A DNA stretch of 64,000 bases from Branchiostoma lanceolatum. Lineage: Eukaryota > Chordata > Leptocardii > Amphioxiformes > Branchiostomatidae. The position numbers and the translations under genes are program-made. Within the stretch, counting starts at the first letter, position 1. Each line of letters begins with the position of its first letter. Location of the stretch: assembly GCF_035083965.1 (NCBI RefSeq), contig NC_089723.1, positions 36,029,193-36,093,192 of the forward strand, in the 5' to 3' direction. The notes beneath the pieces were generated by a model that worked only from the letters and a program-made list of their open reading frames with translations, had not been told where the DNA came from and ran no database searches. Positions 45,101 through 58,019 of the stretch are shown piece by piece.

Positions 45101-47267
45101 AAAACTCTGGCGACGATTTTCAGTTAGTTCTCACATCACAACGACATCGTATTTTTGCATCATGGACGTCGTTATACATTGTGATATTGTCGTTTGGACT
45201 TATCATGTATAGACATGACTAAATAAGATGCCTTTTAAAATCCGATGTTCGGGCCTTAATATTTCATAGGTTTCCTTTAAAACCACCAACACATACTCAG
45301 GGAGAAAAAATGCTGTTCCAATCCTGAGTGTTAGTTCAGTACCCAGAGGTAGTATTATGGCCTTAACCCTCAAACCACCGTAGCTTTTTTCGACTAATCT
45401 TACCGTATGGGGTCAAAACTGACCCCACAATGTTTTCTACAAATATAGCTTTATTGGTGACTATTTTTGTGGTTTGTATATATGTATAGTTTAAGTAATC
45501 TATAAGGGACAGTTTGACATGATTAGGTGTGAATAATTTTTGCTCATTATCATAATTTATGCAAAAATAGGGAACATCGTCTTTTGCAACTAACGCTATT
45601 CAGACAAGCGGGCTCTTTTGAGGCCTGCGCCAACACTTGATGTCATGTCACATCTGAATGGCTTACGCTAGAGCAACCAAACTTGGTCACCTTTGCTAAA
45701 ATTTCGTTGGCAACAATTTTAGTTTAATGAAATATCTAATCAATGTTTTCATGTTGCTATGGCATCCGGTTTCTTAGAGCCATATTTTGAAAAAGTCGCT
45801 ACTTTTGGATTTTACAATGTAATTCTAGGGCGGTCTTTTTAAACTGCACTTATTTTGTTTCATCAATACCAACCAATTTAATTCACTATCATTTTTATGA
45901 TTTGATATTCATAATTTATGCATATTTGATTACGTCATCGGTCAAAATCTAGGATGGTGGACGATATAATTAGATTAGTTATAACCGGCTATTTAAACCT
46001 CAAATTTCATCATTACCATGTTTATTCAAACAGAAACAATCTTAATATAAACGTTTTGGTTCATTTTTATTGTGTTATTAGGTTATATGATGAAAAAATG
46101 CATTCAAAATAATTCAAGATGGCGGAACCAAGATGGCGGATTTCCCTTGTGTAACTTGATATGAATATAATTTTTATGACGTCATTTTGACGTCGTTCCT
46201 GTTGCCATCTACAAATAACGTCTTTGGATATATTATGATTTATCATACATAATTTCTACCTAATTTTTATCGTGTACCTTTGAATTATACGGAAATACCC
46301 AATTTGTAGGTTTTCGTCAATAAAATCACGTAAATGACGTCATAATACGTCGCAACGTCATTAATTTTTACGTTCGATTAAAAAATTGCTTTTTTCATGT
46401 TTCTACAAAATTATATTTTGTAACTATGATCATAATAACCCTTATCATAAATGTTACTAGATGACAAGTATCAAACAATAGGAAATATGAGTGCAGATTT
46501 TGCTGGGGTCAATTTTGACCCCACTGGACCATGCGTAAACTTTCTAGGATAACTTAATCAACAATGAGCCAATCTCGGTAAAAACTTGTTAGAAGTTATA
46601 AGACATCTATACAAACAAACTCATAGAAGGAATTTTGTTTTCGACTCGAAATGTCAAAATGACACATGTTGATATGCGCCTGGGGTCAGTTTTGACCCCA
46701 TACGGTGGTTTGAGGGTTAAGGGAGAAGTACATTCAAAACTGCCCAAATCTTGTAAAGAAAGAAAAAACCTTTAATACCTTCATCGTCCGAAAATTCCAC
46801 TGCCTTTGCTGTAGTGGGTGACGTCACGGGAGTGACGTAGCTGCCTTCGCTATCAGTGTTGACCGCACTCAGCTGTTTTGATAGCGCTGTTTTCATCAGC
46901 GGGGTTGGTAAGGACATGGCTGGGTCTGGCGGGAAGGACAGAGCTGTTCTCGCGAGCTGGGTTGGTAAGGACATGGCTGGGTCTGTCGGGGAGGTCAGAG
47001 GCGTCAAATAGTCTTCCTCATCACTGCTATCCATCCACTCGTACTCATGGGGATCCCTAGGGGTACAGAGAAACACGGGAGGAAACAAGTAAGATGTACT
47101 GTGAATTATCTTGGCTTACTTGTGTTTGTGTGTCTTATGAGGTTCATGGTATGATTGGAATAGTTAACGCTGGCAATTATGGTATTTTAACTCTTGTTTG
47201 GTGGGGTATTTGTACCATAAGTGTTTTTCATCATCATCACCCAAGTCTATCGTGTATAGCAAATAGA

Positions 47268-47363
<96 letters not shown>

Positions 47364-50301
47364 AATTTTACTAAAGCTATGATGTTATAGAAGAGCTTTG
47401 GTTGCACACTTGTCTACAGCGCAAGTTGATGCTTTGAGGATAAGATTACATCAGACTCTATACCGTTGACTAGTTTCCATGCGTCCTTTTTTCAAACAGC
47501 AATATGAAAAAGCAGCCGGTTTCAATAAATGCTGACCGTCAATACTTACTCGACATCGACTTCTTCTGCGCGGGACCTCGGGCTGTAACTCCTAACCTCA
47601 GCACGCTCTTCCCTCGGACTTTTCTCGACGCGTGCTGGCGGTTGTGTCTGTTCTTCCCCGGTTCCTCCCGAGCCCGTCGCCGTCGCTATGTTGGGACCTG
47701 GGTCTTCTCTCGGGCTCAAAGCCCGTTCTGGCTGGTTTCTAGGGTCAGGATGTTCTCTCCCTTCTTTCACCCGTTTGAACAACTTCTTAAGTCCTTTCTT
47801 CAAGTGCAACTTTGTTGCTTTGGGGGGAGGGAGAGTGTGTGTGAGGCCCTGGGTACTGGATTCGCCACGGTCTTGAACTTGTGGAGTTTCCAGCCAATTG
47901 TCCGGCAGTGATGCATGGCGCGGACGGGTCTGTACAGTAGCCGGATTTGGCTTCAACTCCGATCCATGTTTTGGCACAGGCGGGACTTCCTCGGTTGGAA
48001 ACATCGGTTCAGGTTCGGCAGCAATGCTCAATGAAGCACTGCGTATGCCTTCCCGGGAACGCGGAGGGACGGGGGGAGGGGCCACGATGTCCTCGTAAGC
48101 AGACACGAGTGTACGCTTCTCGAAATAGATGTGCTCGGGGAGCCTTTCGATGGGGTAGTACCTCACCTTGACTCTGTGGTCAAGTTCTGTGTAAAGCTTC
48201 ACTTTGTGTTTCACCTTGAGACTCGCGTGCAGGGGGATCTCGAAAATCGGTTTGTCGGGAGACTCGTTGTCGTACTCACTCGCCACTACGTAGATCTCGT
48301 CGTACATTCCCTCAACAGTCATTGTCGACATGTAAGCAAGCGTCTTGTCGGGAAATTTCGGGTCCCCCCTGACAAGTGCTATTGTTGTGGGCAGTTCTGG
48401 ACGTTCGTTCCCGAAGAGTTCTCTCAGAGTAAACTCAGACCTCTGATTCTTATCCTCTAAGATTTCTTCAAACGGACAGACCATGGAGAGAGGGATTCTG
48501 ATCGGTTCTGCCTTAACTCGGCCGCTTTCCTGCCTCTGTTCGCGCGTGCAGAGCAGATACTCCACGTGCCCGCTGGGTTGGCGATCGCACGGGACTTTCC
48601 CCTTCTTGTCCGTCGGCGCTATGATGTCGTCGACGAAGACAGAGTCCAAGTCCGGATGTGAAACGGGAACTGTTTTTGTAGCTCGAACTTTCCCGTCCAT
48701 CTCGGATATGTGCAAGTCGTGAACTGTTGGATACATTTGCGGCCTCTTCTCGAAAACCCCGCGGTAGCTTTCTCTGATGGCCACCTTGGTGGTTTCGTCT
48801 CCGGCCAACACAGTCCTAACGGCCACGTCATAGTGTATGGTGAGACGGACGCCCTTCTGGATCCTGACAGCAGTCCCCTTGGGGTGGAACGTCCCCTCTG
48901 TGGTCTCTACCAAGACGGGAAAACCCTGTCCGTACTTGCGACACACTTCGGACAGGTCCATGGAGTGCTGGAAGTCGTCTTCTCCTGTTGTGATGGGGCG
49001 CACGAAGATAGGCCAGTCCACGGGAAGCGTCTTGCGTAGAGCGCCGTTTCTGGTCACGACTTCCACTTCCTTGGGAAGTTGACCTAATATATACAGAAAT
49101 AAATAAGGAAAAAGTGTCAGTTAAAAACAGCCGTGAATGAGTTAATCATCAATCTACACATTGCAGCACCGACTCTTAAGATCTTAGCTACAGTGCGAAG
49201 TAGAACCAGTCAGTATTCCCAAGAGAAAGGTGACATGCTAGCCTCCACCAGGCCTTCCTACAGGGGTACGGACGTACCATTTGTCAAACGGATATATAAT
49301 TGTCAGTCCACGTGAAGGTTAAGATTTCCCCTTCCGAAGCTAAACTCCCCTGTCAAATATTCTTCCTATAGTTAGTTTGGCAGTGAGACTGGTGGCAGAC
49401 GGTCACTGAAACGCCGGCCTCTGTAACTCTTTGGTTGTGAATAAAGATCTCTGTTATTCAGCTAAGCACAGCGTTTGAGAAATAGCAACTCGGAACCCGG
49501 AAGTGACGGATGGCCCTTGAAAACATAACAGTGAATGCCATTTTACTAAATTAAAACTTCTTCTGCATCGCACAACATGTATATTCGTCCTTAGCTTTAG
49601 TGCATATCACAGTAGCGTCGTAGCTACAAGACGAGGGTTAGACGTAGCCGTGGATCACGGTTAAGCATGACCTCCCATTCACGGTCATGGTATATACCTG
49701 GTATTCATGTAAAGTCAAACCTGTACAAGTTCATCAAGTTACCACCTGGAAAACCTGACTACTTTAACCACTTTTTAGAGGCTACTATTTTTTTTCCCAT
49801 CGACACAAGTACAGTATTTTAAAAGAGCCCTGTCTAAAGTGACCCCCTGTCCACATGAACCAGCGTTTATTGGTCCCTTGAGTGGTCTTCTTGAGTCGTT
49901 TTGATTGTAATGGCGAGGCCACTGGCATATTACCTGTCTAGAGCTACAGTACTTAAAATAAAGATACTCTTAAAAAGCTCTTTTTTGGGTTGATTCACAC
50001 GAACAACTGTTGTTTAACACGCTCAGAGACCAGTTGACACACTTAGGTGAGAGTTTTAGTGTCCATTACAAGCTGCTTTAGATTCAATCTACGAAGTTAT
50101 TTATTTCCGGGTTAGACCGAACCTACCTCTTCTGAGCCTGGGCGAGTTTCTTGCCGGTAAAATCCTTATAACGTCGCCGATGGAGAAGTCACTGTCGAGG
50201 GTGGTCGCATACAGGCCTTCGGCTACTTCCACAGTGGCGGGCAGCGCGTGGTCGGACACAAACTGCTGTAGGGTAGTTACCGACTCCTCCGACGCCGCCA
50301 T
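42184..50301 (-). CDS. CABIT-SAM adaptor (GAREM/THEMIS-like), 5 exons
   Basis: Exons on the minus strand: 50301-50127, 49083-47550, 47056-46779, 44861-44697, 42482-42184; 2451 nt, 816 aa. Exon 1 (LQQFVSDHALPATVEV..., GDVIRILP) and most of exon 2 form a CABIT module. Exon 2 then has SH3-ligand stretches (APPPVPPRSR, EEVPPVPKH, LPPPKATK) and a basic patch. Exon 3 carries YLTPLTSP and YVTPVTSP plus a doubled DPAMSLPT segment; exon 4 has DYIEM. Exon 5 ends in a SAM domain (about 70 aa). CABIT, proline/tyrosine linker and SAM is the order in GAREM, a GRB2-binding regulator of growth-factor ERK signalling; THEMIS has CABIT modules without SAM. Orthology is not settled. A tandem paralogue lies upstream at 53824-56680. 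Exon 3-4 intron holds a piggyBac-like element. Confidence 0.88.
43685..43985 (+). mobile_element. tRNA-derived SINE in intron 4 of the CABIT-SAM gene
   Basis: Head with TAGCTCAACTGGTAGCAGCC (A box) and ACGGTTCAATCCTGG (B box), body with GGGGCTACACCCGTCTT and CCTGCTACTGAAACAGCAGG, and a terminal AACGAACAAACAAAC stretch. It differs from the 16485 SINE in body sequence, so it is a second family. Confidence 0.65.
45367..46716. mobile_element. non-autonomous piggyBac-like element, 1350 bp
   Basis: The element is bounded by TTAA at 45363-45366 and 46717-46720. It has perfect 16-bp terminal repeats CCCTCAAACCACCGTA, and subterminal TATGGGGTCAAAACTGACCCCA, inverted at the other end. TTAA target duplication and CCC-starting ends are the hallmark of piggyBac. 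The interior is AT-rich with no transposase ORF. It sits in intron 3 of the CABIT-SAM gene, 59 bp from the donor of exon 3. Confidence 0.85.
47269..47362. repeat. (CT)n microsatellite in intron 2 of the CABIT-SAM gene
   Basis: An almost pure CT run of about 90 bp on the plus strand (GA on the gene strand). Confidence 0.95.
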
Positions 50302-53300
50302 TGTGAGGCAGGGTCGTAAAGTTCCCGTAGTACGTGTTGACTCCAGAAACTGTTTGACGTAAACAAACAAAAGCGTTCAGGGTCAGACGGTTCACTTCGA
50401 GGTAACGCAACGCAACAGTGATCAACAATCTTCTCTCTGTCGCTCAAAGTCACGGAACAAAGTCGCGCGACAAAAGAAAGTGCACGACAGGTATTCGGCT
50501 GAGCTCATAATTTTGTTACTACATGTACCAAGCTTTGTCCTATTTCAAATTCTGCGGATTCAAACAACTGAGCCATAGCGCTGTAACTACTTATAAGATT
50601 ATGGCAGCGAAAGAGGAACCAAATAGTTTCTGTGACTGTGTAAATTTGACACAGCAAATAAACATGTCTTACCTTTCACCGTGTTTTGGCAGCAGTGGCC
50701 AACTTCCTTTTCGTCGAACCGACAGAGATATTCGTCTCTGTCATTGATACTTGTGTATTATGTCTACCCTAAGGGGTGATCTTTGTGTGTTTGTGGGTGT
50801 ACCTGAGACAGATAAAGTGCTAAGGTCAGTTAGTGGTTATCAAGTCCCAATGAAAAGGTTACTCACCCAAGATAAAGACTTTATTGAGTGTTGATTAATT
50901 AAAGTGCTTATACCACTGATGACAATGAAATACAACAGTTCTTAATGACAGGTAAATCTTTATGTAATGGTTGCTGGAACAATTCCGCTTTTCTTTGAAT
51001 GATACCGAGCACATCTAAACTCCTATAGAACAGAGCACACAGAACCACTGCACTTGCCTCTGTCTTTATTGTACTGATTCATAACTCTAACAAGGGAAGT
51101 ATACGTACAGGAAATTATATTATTGGAAGTTTCCGATTAAAGGTCAGTGAATTATGTTGATATTAGTTGACATTGTAACATTACCCCGTCCTTTTGTTCC
51201 TGTCTTACATTCTTGTCATTGGAATTTAAAAGAATAACAAGGAAATGATACATATGGTAGTTGGATGTTTACGTCTGAAAGCAAAACAAAACAAAACAAA
51301 GCTCACTAAAGTTTATTCTATGCGGGATCTCACACACAATACTTTCCACTTTATCAAAGACGTTTGACAACATTTCAAGATTGTTATGTTTAGCCATAAG
51401 TATGGCTCAACATATTGTTTTCTCTCATGTTTCTTCTCCTGTCAAATCTTCAAATCGATTCATCTCTGTCATTTTTTGACCAAATGACCTGAAATTTGGT
51501 ACAGAGGTAATGTAGGCAAAAACCAATGTACGTTCTTTTCCTTTTTTTGATATTGACCTTGAAAGTGATTTTATTGAGGTTTTTAGGCTATTTTTAGCAT
51601 ATCTTGGCCTCCTGCGCCCTTGTATTTCAACCGAATGACCTGAAATTTGCTGTATATGTGGCTTGAACAAATATTTAAAGGACTACATTCCCATTTTTGG
51701 CATACATATATTCAAAACGATTTATTTTGGGCTTTCTTGACAATATTTGCCACTTCTGTCACTTTCAATACTACATATGACCTACAGGTCATTGACCCCG
51801 AGTGCCTTGCACCTGGCCAAGCTTGAAGTTTGCTTACGAGGAGGAAAGACCGGACATAAACATTTAACGTGATTATCGGGAAAACACCATGTTCCCTTAA
51901 ACTCAGTGGTTAAATTGCAGTTTAGGAAATTTTATAACAGAAAACAAGTTAAATCAATGATTTTGTGAATGTTTATTCTAGCATTAGTTATTCCAGATAT
52001 TTTCAAACTCCAAATTCTTCAACACAACACGGGAGATCTTTTCTCCTCAGACTGGCGCGACACTCCTGTCAAAATTGATTGATGATCTCTCTCTGCCGCC
52101 GACTTCATACATGATCAAAGGCGGGTGGTAGGCGGTGCCTTCCTACATGTCCTACGTACGGGCGTATGGATCGTAGAATTCGGCAAAAAAGGAATGATTA
52201 GGCCAGTAGAGTCAGTCCCCGGTAAGGTCAATGATTCGCCCCTTTGCGCTAGCTTGTAACGTTAAATGAATGTACCCTCTGGTGGCCAAACTTCACTGAC
52301 AAACTTTCTCCCTATTATCATCATGAGCTTGCGTTAGTCTGGTACTAGTGACTATTATGTGCCGGGAATGTTTATCTATCGCACGCCTTGGAAGGAAGTT
52401 CAACCATGATAAATGGTCGGCCGTTGCGAAAATTTGGAATCCCATGCTGTTGATTTTTGTGATTGAATCTGTAAGAAAATATATTTTCATGTCGTTCATG
52501 TTTTTGGGACGGACGCCGGGACGGGGTAAATTTTTTCTATCATTTTCGTCCCGTTAGTAATGCAAATCGAATCGTGTTGCACAAGAGGCAAAACACTAAA
52601 AACGTGGGTCTTGTGGAGTGTTTTGGAGCGGGAAAATGCCGGATATTAGCGGTGCCGAACAGTGTACATCGTCGCGCGCGGGTGACGCTCCGTCAAAACA
52701 AATCCGCTGGTGGTCTAGCGCGGCCACCGAAAATAGGCAGAAACACACAGGAGGACTTAGCACCTTCGTTTATGAGGGCAATTGTGAAAATCTTTTGTTA
52801 CAAATTGTTCGAACATTGAAACATTTGGATAGATGGTTTGAAACTGTTCTAAATAAAGAGATTTTTGTGTAGTTACGTTCGAAATGTTTCCAACGTATGT
52901 GAAATGAGTTCAAACATGTTATAAGTTTCAATTCTAATTGTTTGAACACTTTAGAACTGTTGTGACTTAGACATTCTTTTAATCAAAATAGTTCAAACAT
53001 ATTACAAATATTATATCAAAACCCTCTCGGTGACTTTGAATTGACCTAAATATGTTGTTTTTGGTCATTTCCTTCGTCTCCTGTCAAATCTTCATATGTA
53101 TACTATGGAAAACTTCATTCTTCCCTGGGGCTGATCTTTTTTAATTCAATTTTGAACTGGGTTGATTATGCGCAAGAGTGTAATTTTCAGCGGATATTTT
53201 TCGACTGGTTTACATGGAAATGGCACGGAATATCCCATTCTTGCAAGGGGAGGATTTTTTAATTATTTCTTTCAATTTTGAGCTGGAATGATTATGAAAA

Positions 53301-53823
53301 AGTCCATTCTTTAGCAGAAGTGTTAATCAATTAGTGGATATGGTTGTGGACTGGTCCATATTGTGTTGAGGTGCTACTGGAAGACTCAGTTTTGGACTGG
53401 GGTGATTCATTTTTTTAGTGCAAGTATTTTAGAATGGTCCATTGTTATTTGGGGAGAGTCCATTTTTTGCATGGCGAGGAGTATGGCTAAACATGCTGTA
53501 TTTGCTCGCAAATGTTGCCTTTCTAGTTATCTATGTAATGGCATTGGCACTATCGGCACTGTTTTCCTTTCGAGTGGGTGATCCACAGATTTCCAATGAA
53601 CCAACTCACAGATTTTGCAAAATGTTTAAGCTTGCACTCTGTCGACTCGAGCTCGGATATGTTGTAAGGGGTTGCACTCGTCATTTCGGATGGTGACGTA
53701 AAGCCAGTGGCCCCGTGTGTGAGGAAGCTTCGGGCGTAAGCCTCAAGCGTCAAACCTCTTCACGTAAGATATTTTATCCTTTCTTTTCGTTTCTATCCTT
53801 CCGCCCATGTCCGAAGACGTGAG
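50302..53823. other. intergenic between the two CABIT genes
   Basis: It should include the promoter of the CABIT-SAM gene. Around 51430-51700 two diverged copies of AATGACCTGAAATTTG.T form a degenerate repeat. The dispersed repeat at 52154-52211 matches 16999-17057. Small ORFs, including one at 52618-52872, show no family features. Confidence 0.4.
52154..52211 (+). repeat. dispersed repeat, inverted copy of 16999-17057
   Basis: ACGGGCGTATGGATCGTAGA and the following CGGCAAAAAAGGAATGATTAGGCCAGTAGAG correspond to the minus strand of 16999-17057. Confidence 0.65.
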
Positions 53824-56680
53824 TTAATCCTTACTGTGCCTCAGGTGCGTTTTTGCTTCTTCAACCTTCCTCGTCACCGCACCGAACATTCTCGACATGC
53901 TTCGCACAAAGGCATTGCTCCCGTCTTTAGCTCTGGTAAGGGTCGTGAAAGTCGTCTGTGCAGGGAGCGTCTTGCTGCCCCATTGGCTCAGATGGGTGTC
54001 ACTCTCTGACAGCGGTCTGGAGCGGGGATGATAGCGATCTAAGTGTCCTGAGTCTGGATGGAACGTCTGCCTCCAACTTTTATCATTTGACGGAGGTCTG
54101 CGAGCTCTCTGAAGAGACGTCCGCCGTAGGGGCACGGCTGGGATGGCTTGTTCGGGTGGGTCGTTGCTAGGAGACCCCGTTCTGTTCCCAGTTGATGTAG
54201 AGAAATGAGGCAAGTTAGAAGGGCGCGGCGGTAGAGGAGGGGGTGTGAGGATACTCTCATATGTTGTAACGTTCGTCAGTTTCTCATTGAACACATCTAC
54301 GGGAAGAAACTCGATTACCTGGTGTTGTGCAACGACTTTCGAAACGACGTGGTCATTCCTCTGGCACAGTTTGACCTTAACGTCGGCGTGTGTTGGCATT
54401 TCGAACGCCGTTGTCGTTTTGTCGGTACGTTTGCGTTCTCTTGCCACCAAGTACGTGTCGCTGTACTCACCCCGAACCGATATAGTGCCGATGGTAGACA
54501 GGTGATCATCGGGAAAGGTCGGGTCACTTCGGACAAGTTCGACATTCACCGGCAACTCCGGAGACATTCGGACAACTTCCACGATTGTGTATCCCGAGCT
54601 TTGCCCGTCGTGGGTAAACGTGGCGTCCAGGCATTCTTCAAACAGACAGTCAGCGAAAAGGGGTATTCGGATCGGGATTTCGTCACCCGTAGTCCTGTCT
54701 TTGCGCATGCACAGTAGAAAGTCCTCCTGTACTTCTGAACTTGAGGTGGACGGCGTTTTTCCGACTACGTTGGTCGGGATGAGTATGTCGTCGATGCTAA
54801 TGTTGTCTAGCCTGCCAAGAGGAATCTTAGGTGATCTTAAGACTCTGACTTCTCTATCTATAGCTGAGGAATACAGGTCGGAGGCAGACAGATACCTCTT
54901 TGGTTTGACACGAAACCTACCCTGATAAGCATCTCTTATTGCTATCTTTGTATCTCCACGTTCGGCTAACACAACCTTAACAGTCTTGCCCATGTACACT
55001 ACCAACTGGCTTCCAACTTTTAAACGGGCGTTGTCAGACTTAAACCGTCCCTCCGTTACCACAACATCCACGGGGAAGACGGCGCCTCTTTTCCTCAGGA
55101 GTTCGCGGAGGCTCATGGGCGGCTGAAAGGCGGTGCTCTCAACCGAATGGACGGGAATGATGAAGAGGTCTGAGTAGACTGAGTGGGTCTTCACTTCTCC
55201 TGTTCCTTCGATCACGATGTCGACGACATCGAAAGGAGGAGCGTCACCATCTGGATCGTACCCTTTGTGGAATAAAAAGAAAAACATGATGACAACAATG
55301 TACCGTAGAGGGGAAAATGTTCGCGGGTATAACAAAAAAAAATGTAAATGCAGAAGTGTTCGCGGTGGTTTCATGTTCGCGGTTTTCGCCGTGAACTCTC
55401 CGCGCGAACTTAAAACCACCGTGAAACCTTTCGCCTATCTATGACTGAAGGGCTAGTATTGTTTCAAACGAGAACTTAAAACCACCGCGAACACTCCATT
55501 TTCTCCCTACCGCGAAATAAAAACCACGTCAACGTAAATGCATACAGTAGTTGGTTTCGCTGTAGGCAGAAAATGGAGAGTTTGCGGTGTTTTGAAGTTC
55601 GCGGTTGAAACAGGGATGTGCAGTAGGTTCTGGGTAGAAGACAAAACGAAAATCTTTTGGCGATGGTTTTGAGTTCGTGGCGAAAAGGTCAACACGGAAA
55701 CCGCGAACATGAAACCACCGCAAACATTTCCGCTTTTACAGTATTTCAGGATAGTGATGTGTGTGTCAAGTTGCGTACGTGCGTCTGCATAGGGCACAGC
55801 GAGGACAGCGCAAGTTATTCTGTGACCTTTCAAAAGGCCGTGCAAACAGTGAGCACAGCCCAGAAGTCAAATATTAACCAATGAAATGGAGACGACAAAC
55901 AGTAACATGCATTGTCAGGTGCAAGGGAACTACGACAATGCATGGAACCGTTTTTAGTTCACATGTGCTTTAAGTAGGTATATGATGAAACAAAGATGAT
56001 TTACTCACAAAACATGAAGGATTAGTCACAGGAGTGTGTAATGATAAAAAGGTGTAGTTCGAAGAAATTGGTTTGTAGGGTTCATTCAATCGGCAAAGAA
56101 GACATTTTGACTCCAAGCGAACCATGAAACACATACCAATGCGCTATATCGTGGATTCTCTTCAGAAGAGCACCAGAAATTGTACAGAAAATTGTTTATA
56201 AATATTTGAATTAGCGGCCCCATTCACTTGATAAAGCTTAGGGAAAAACGGATGTAATCTATCATATCATTGACATAATTTTGGTGCTCACAGGCAATCA
56301 TAAATTACACATTAAGTTTATTACTGCCACCGATTTAAAAAGAACCCCATCGAGTAGAATCACCAGAACTATGTGAAACCAACACACTCAAACAATACCT
56401 TAACACTACATTGGATAGAAGGTGGGCGAGACGCACCTATTTCTTATAGCTTGTCTAGTTTTCTGTCTAAACGTGGTACAGGAAATAGTTTTAAAAGATA
56501 CCCACCCCGAGGCCTGGACTGACGTTTGGGCGGCAGTATCTTTATGACGTCCCCCAGGGAAAAGTCGCTGATGACGTCAGTAGAGTAGATTCCTTCCGTA
56601 ACTCGTACAATCGCGGGAAGTTGGTGACTTCTGACAAAGTTTTCCAAAGACATGGGGCGGTCGCCTGACGCCCCCGCCAT
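53824..56680 (-). CDS. CABIT-domain adaptor without SAM, 2 exons
   Basis: Exons 56680-56506 and 55262-53824 sum to 1614 nt, 537 aa. The first exon (MAGASGDRPMSLENFVRSHQLPAIVRV..., GDVIKILPP) is exactly 175 nt with a phase-1 end, the same as in the CABIT-SAM neighbour, which supports this ATG over the upstream in-frame ones at 56695 and 56815. The CABIT region (to about residue 390) shares the VDDI/IDDI, RIPL and FPD.(T/H)L anchors with the neighbour. The tail has TPPPLPPRP, a class II SH3-ligand-like site, and a basic arginine stretch. There is no SAM domain. A donor-like CA/GTAAGG lies just before the stop, so splicing to an unseen exon is possible, but none was found before 50.3 kb. Adaptor role by family; partners unknown. 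Confidence 0.85.
55341..55742. mobile_element. MITE-like inverted repeat in the CABIT gene intron
   Basis: Left TGTAAATGCAGAAGTGTTCG with GGTGGTTTCATGTTCGCGGTTT is inverted at the right end (AAACCGCGAACATGAAACCACC, CGCTTTTACA). Internal AACTTAAAACCACCGCGAACAC repeats occur. A fragment of the family lies near 1040-1125. It begins about 80 bp upstream of exon 2. Confidence 0.7.
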
Positions 56681-56815
56681 TTTGAATTCCGCCATCTTTT
56701 GTTCGATCCTGACACGTTTATTCTGTGTCAAAGTACGTTCCGAAACATGGTAGGCCAGAGAATATCCCCTGCAGGGGCGGAGATTTGACGATAGGGACCT
56801 CAAGAGTGAATGCAA

Positions 56816-58019
56816 CTCTTTAGAATACTACTAGTAGGGTTTGATAATGTGCACGTCTGGTGGTCTGGTATCTTTGGTGATGTTCTAATTCACCGAATCT
56901 TGTAGTAGCATTTCAGCGTTACGAGACTCAGAATATTAAACAAAAAGTGTAAGAAGCATAATCTACTTGTGTTTTAATATTCTATATATCTTTTTTTCAC
57001 GATTGTCTTTTGAATCCTATCCTTTGAATAATTTGTCATTTAGTTCCTCCCAATGATTTGAAATAGCAAAAAGTTTACATATTCTTAAGTTTCTACATTT
57101 CAAACAATAGTAGATTTTTAAGTTTGCTATTTCTAATAAATTAACAAAGATAGAATTCTTAAAAACTTCGATCCAACTAAATTAGTTTTTCACTTTAGTA
57201 ATACCTCGATCACCGTTAAGTGAGCACTCGAGTGAGTACAAAGTACCACATTCTTAATCATTAGCGACAGCGAAATCTCATGACGTGTGCCATTTACATT
57301 TCTTTTGGGACATTAAACTAGTAAATACATCTCGCTTGTTCACTTGAAAGTTCAGTTCAGCTTTTAAAGTTTAAACTTCATTCAGGACATCTCGATTGTA
57401 TTAATCTGAAAAATCTTTATTTGATGGAGTTCTGGTTTCAATCTCTTTCCATCGTCTCGTTTCCAGTTACAATTTTATTATTATGATGTAATGAGAGTAA
57501 TTTGGCATTGATTAGGTATCAAAACTATTCTGATTAGTATCCATGATAGGGGTCGTAAGTTAATGGTGTAGTTTGGGTTCTTGTGCAATAAGAACGTAAA
57601 TAACGAAGATTCTAAAGGATTGGAATAGGTTAAGTCCGCACATCCGTGTAAATATAAATTCTAAAGATCAAAATCAGGAAAAACATTGCAAGACTTCATG
57701 CACATGAAAATATACATGCATACAAAGTGTGACTTTGGTATGCGAAAACCATCTAAAATTTTCCGTTGAGTGATAGCCATTGCAATCATATACATGTATT
57801 CGTTTCCTGAATGAAAATATGTGTGGTATTGCACTTTGAAATAAATTTTCATTACTTCTTTGTTTGGAGTCCTGAGAACAATCACATCAGCTATTTCTGA
57901 GTACCACCGTTGGGATCCGAGGAATGCTTAGGTCCCAATTAGAAAAAGGATCAAAAAGGGGTTCATGTGAGATGAGGTGTATCCCCTACAACCAACAAAA
58001 ATTATAGGTTGTCATCCCG
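56816..58019. other. intergenic, AT-rich
   Basis: It lies upstream of the CABIT gene (minus) and downstream of the kinase-like gene (minus). No exon, tRNA or clear repeat was found. Confidence 0.4.

Noticed and set aside
47094-47390. ORF with a long Leu-Ser run
   Set aside because: Produced by the CT microsatellite.
47504-49082. Plus-strand ORFs opposite the long CABIT exon
   Set aside because: Antisense of a clearly conserved minus-strand coding exon.
52618-52872. 84-codon plus-strand ORF (MFWSGKMPDISGAEQ...)
   Set aside because: Composition is not implausible for a protein, but there is no domain, no splice partner and no conserved context; left uncalled.
56681-56815. Upstream in-frame ATGs for the SAM-less CABIT gene
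   Set aside because: Starting at 56680 gives a first exon of exactly the same length as the paralogue; upstream residues have no counterpart.
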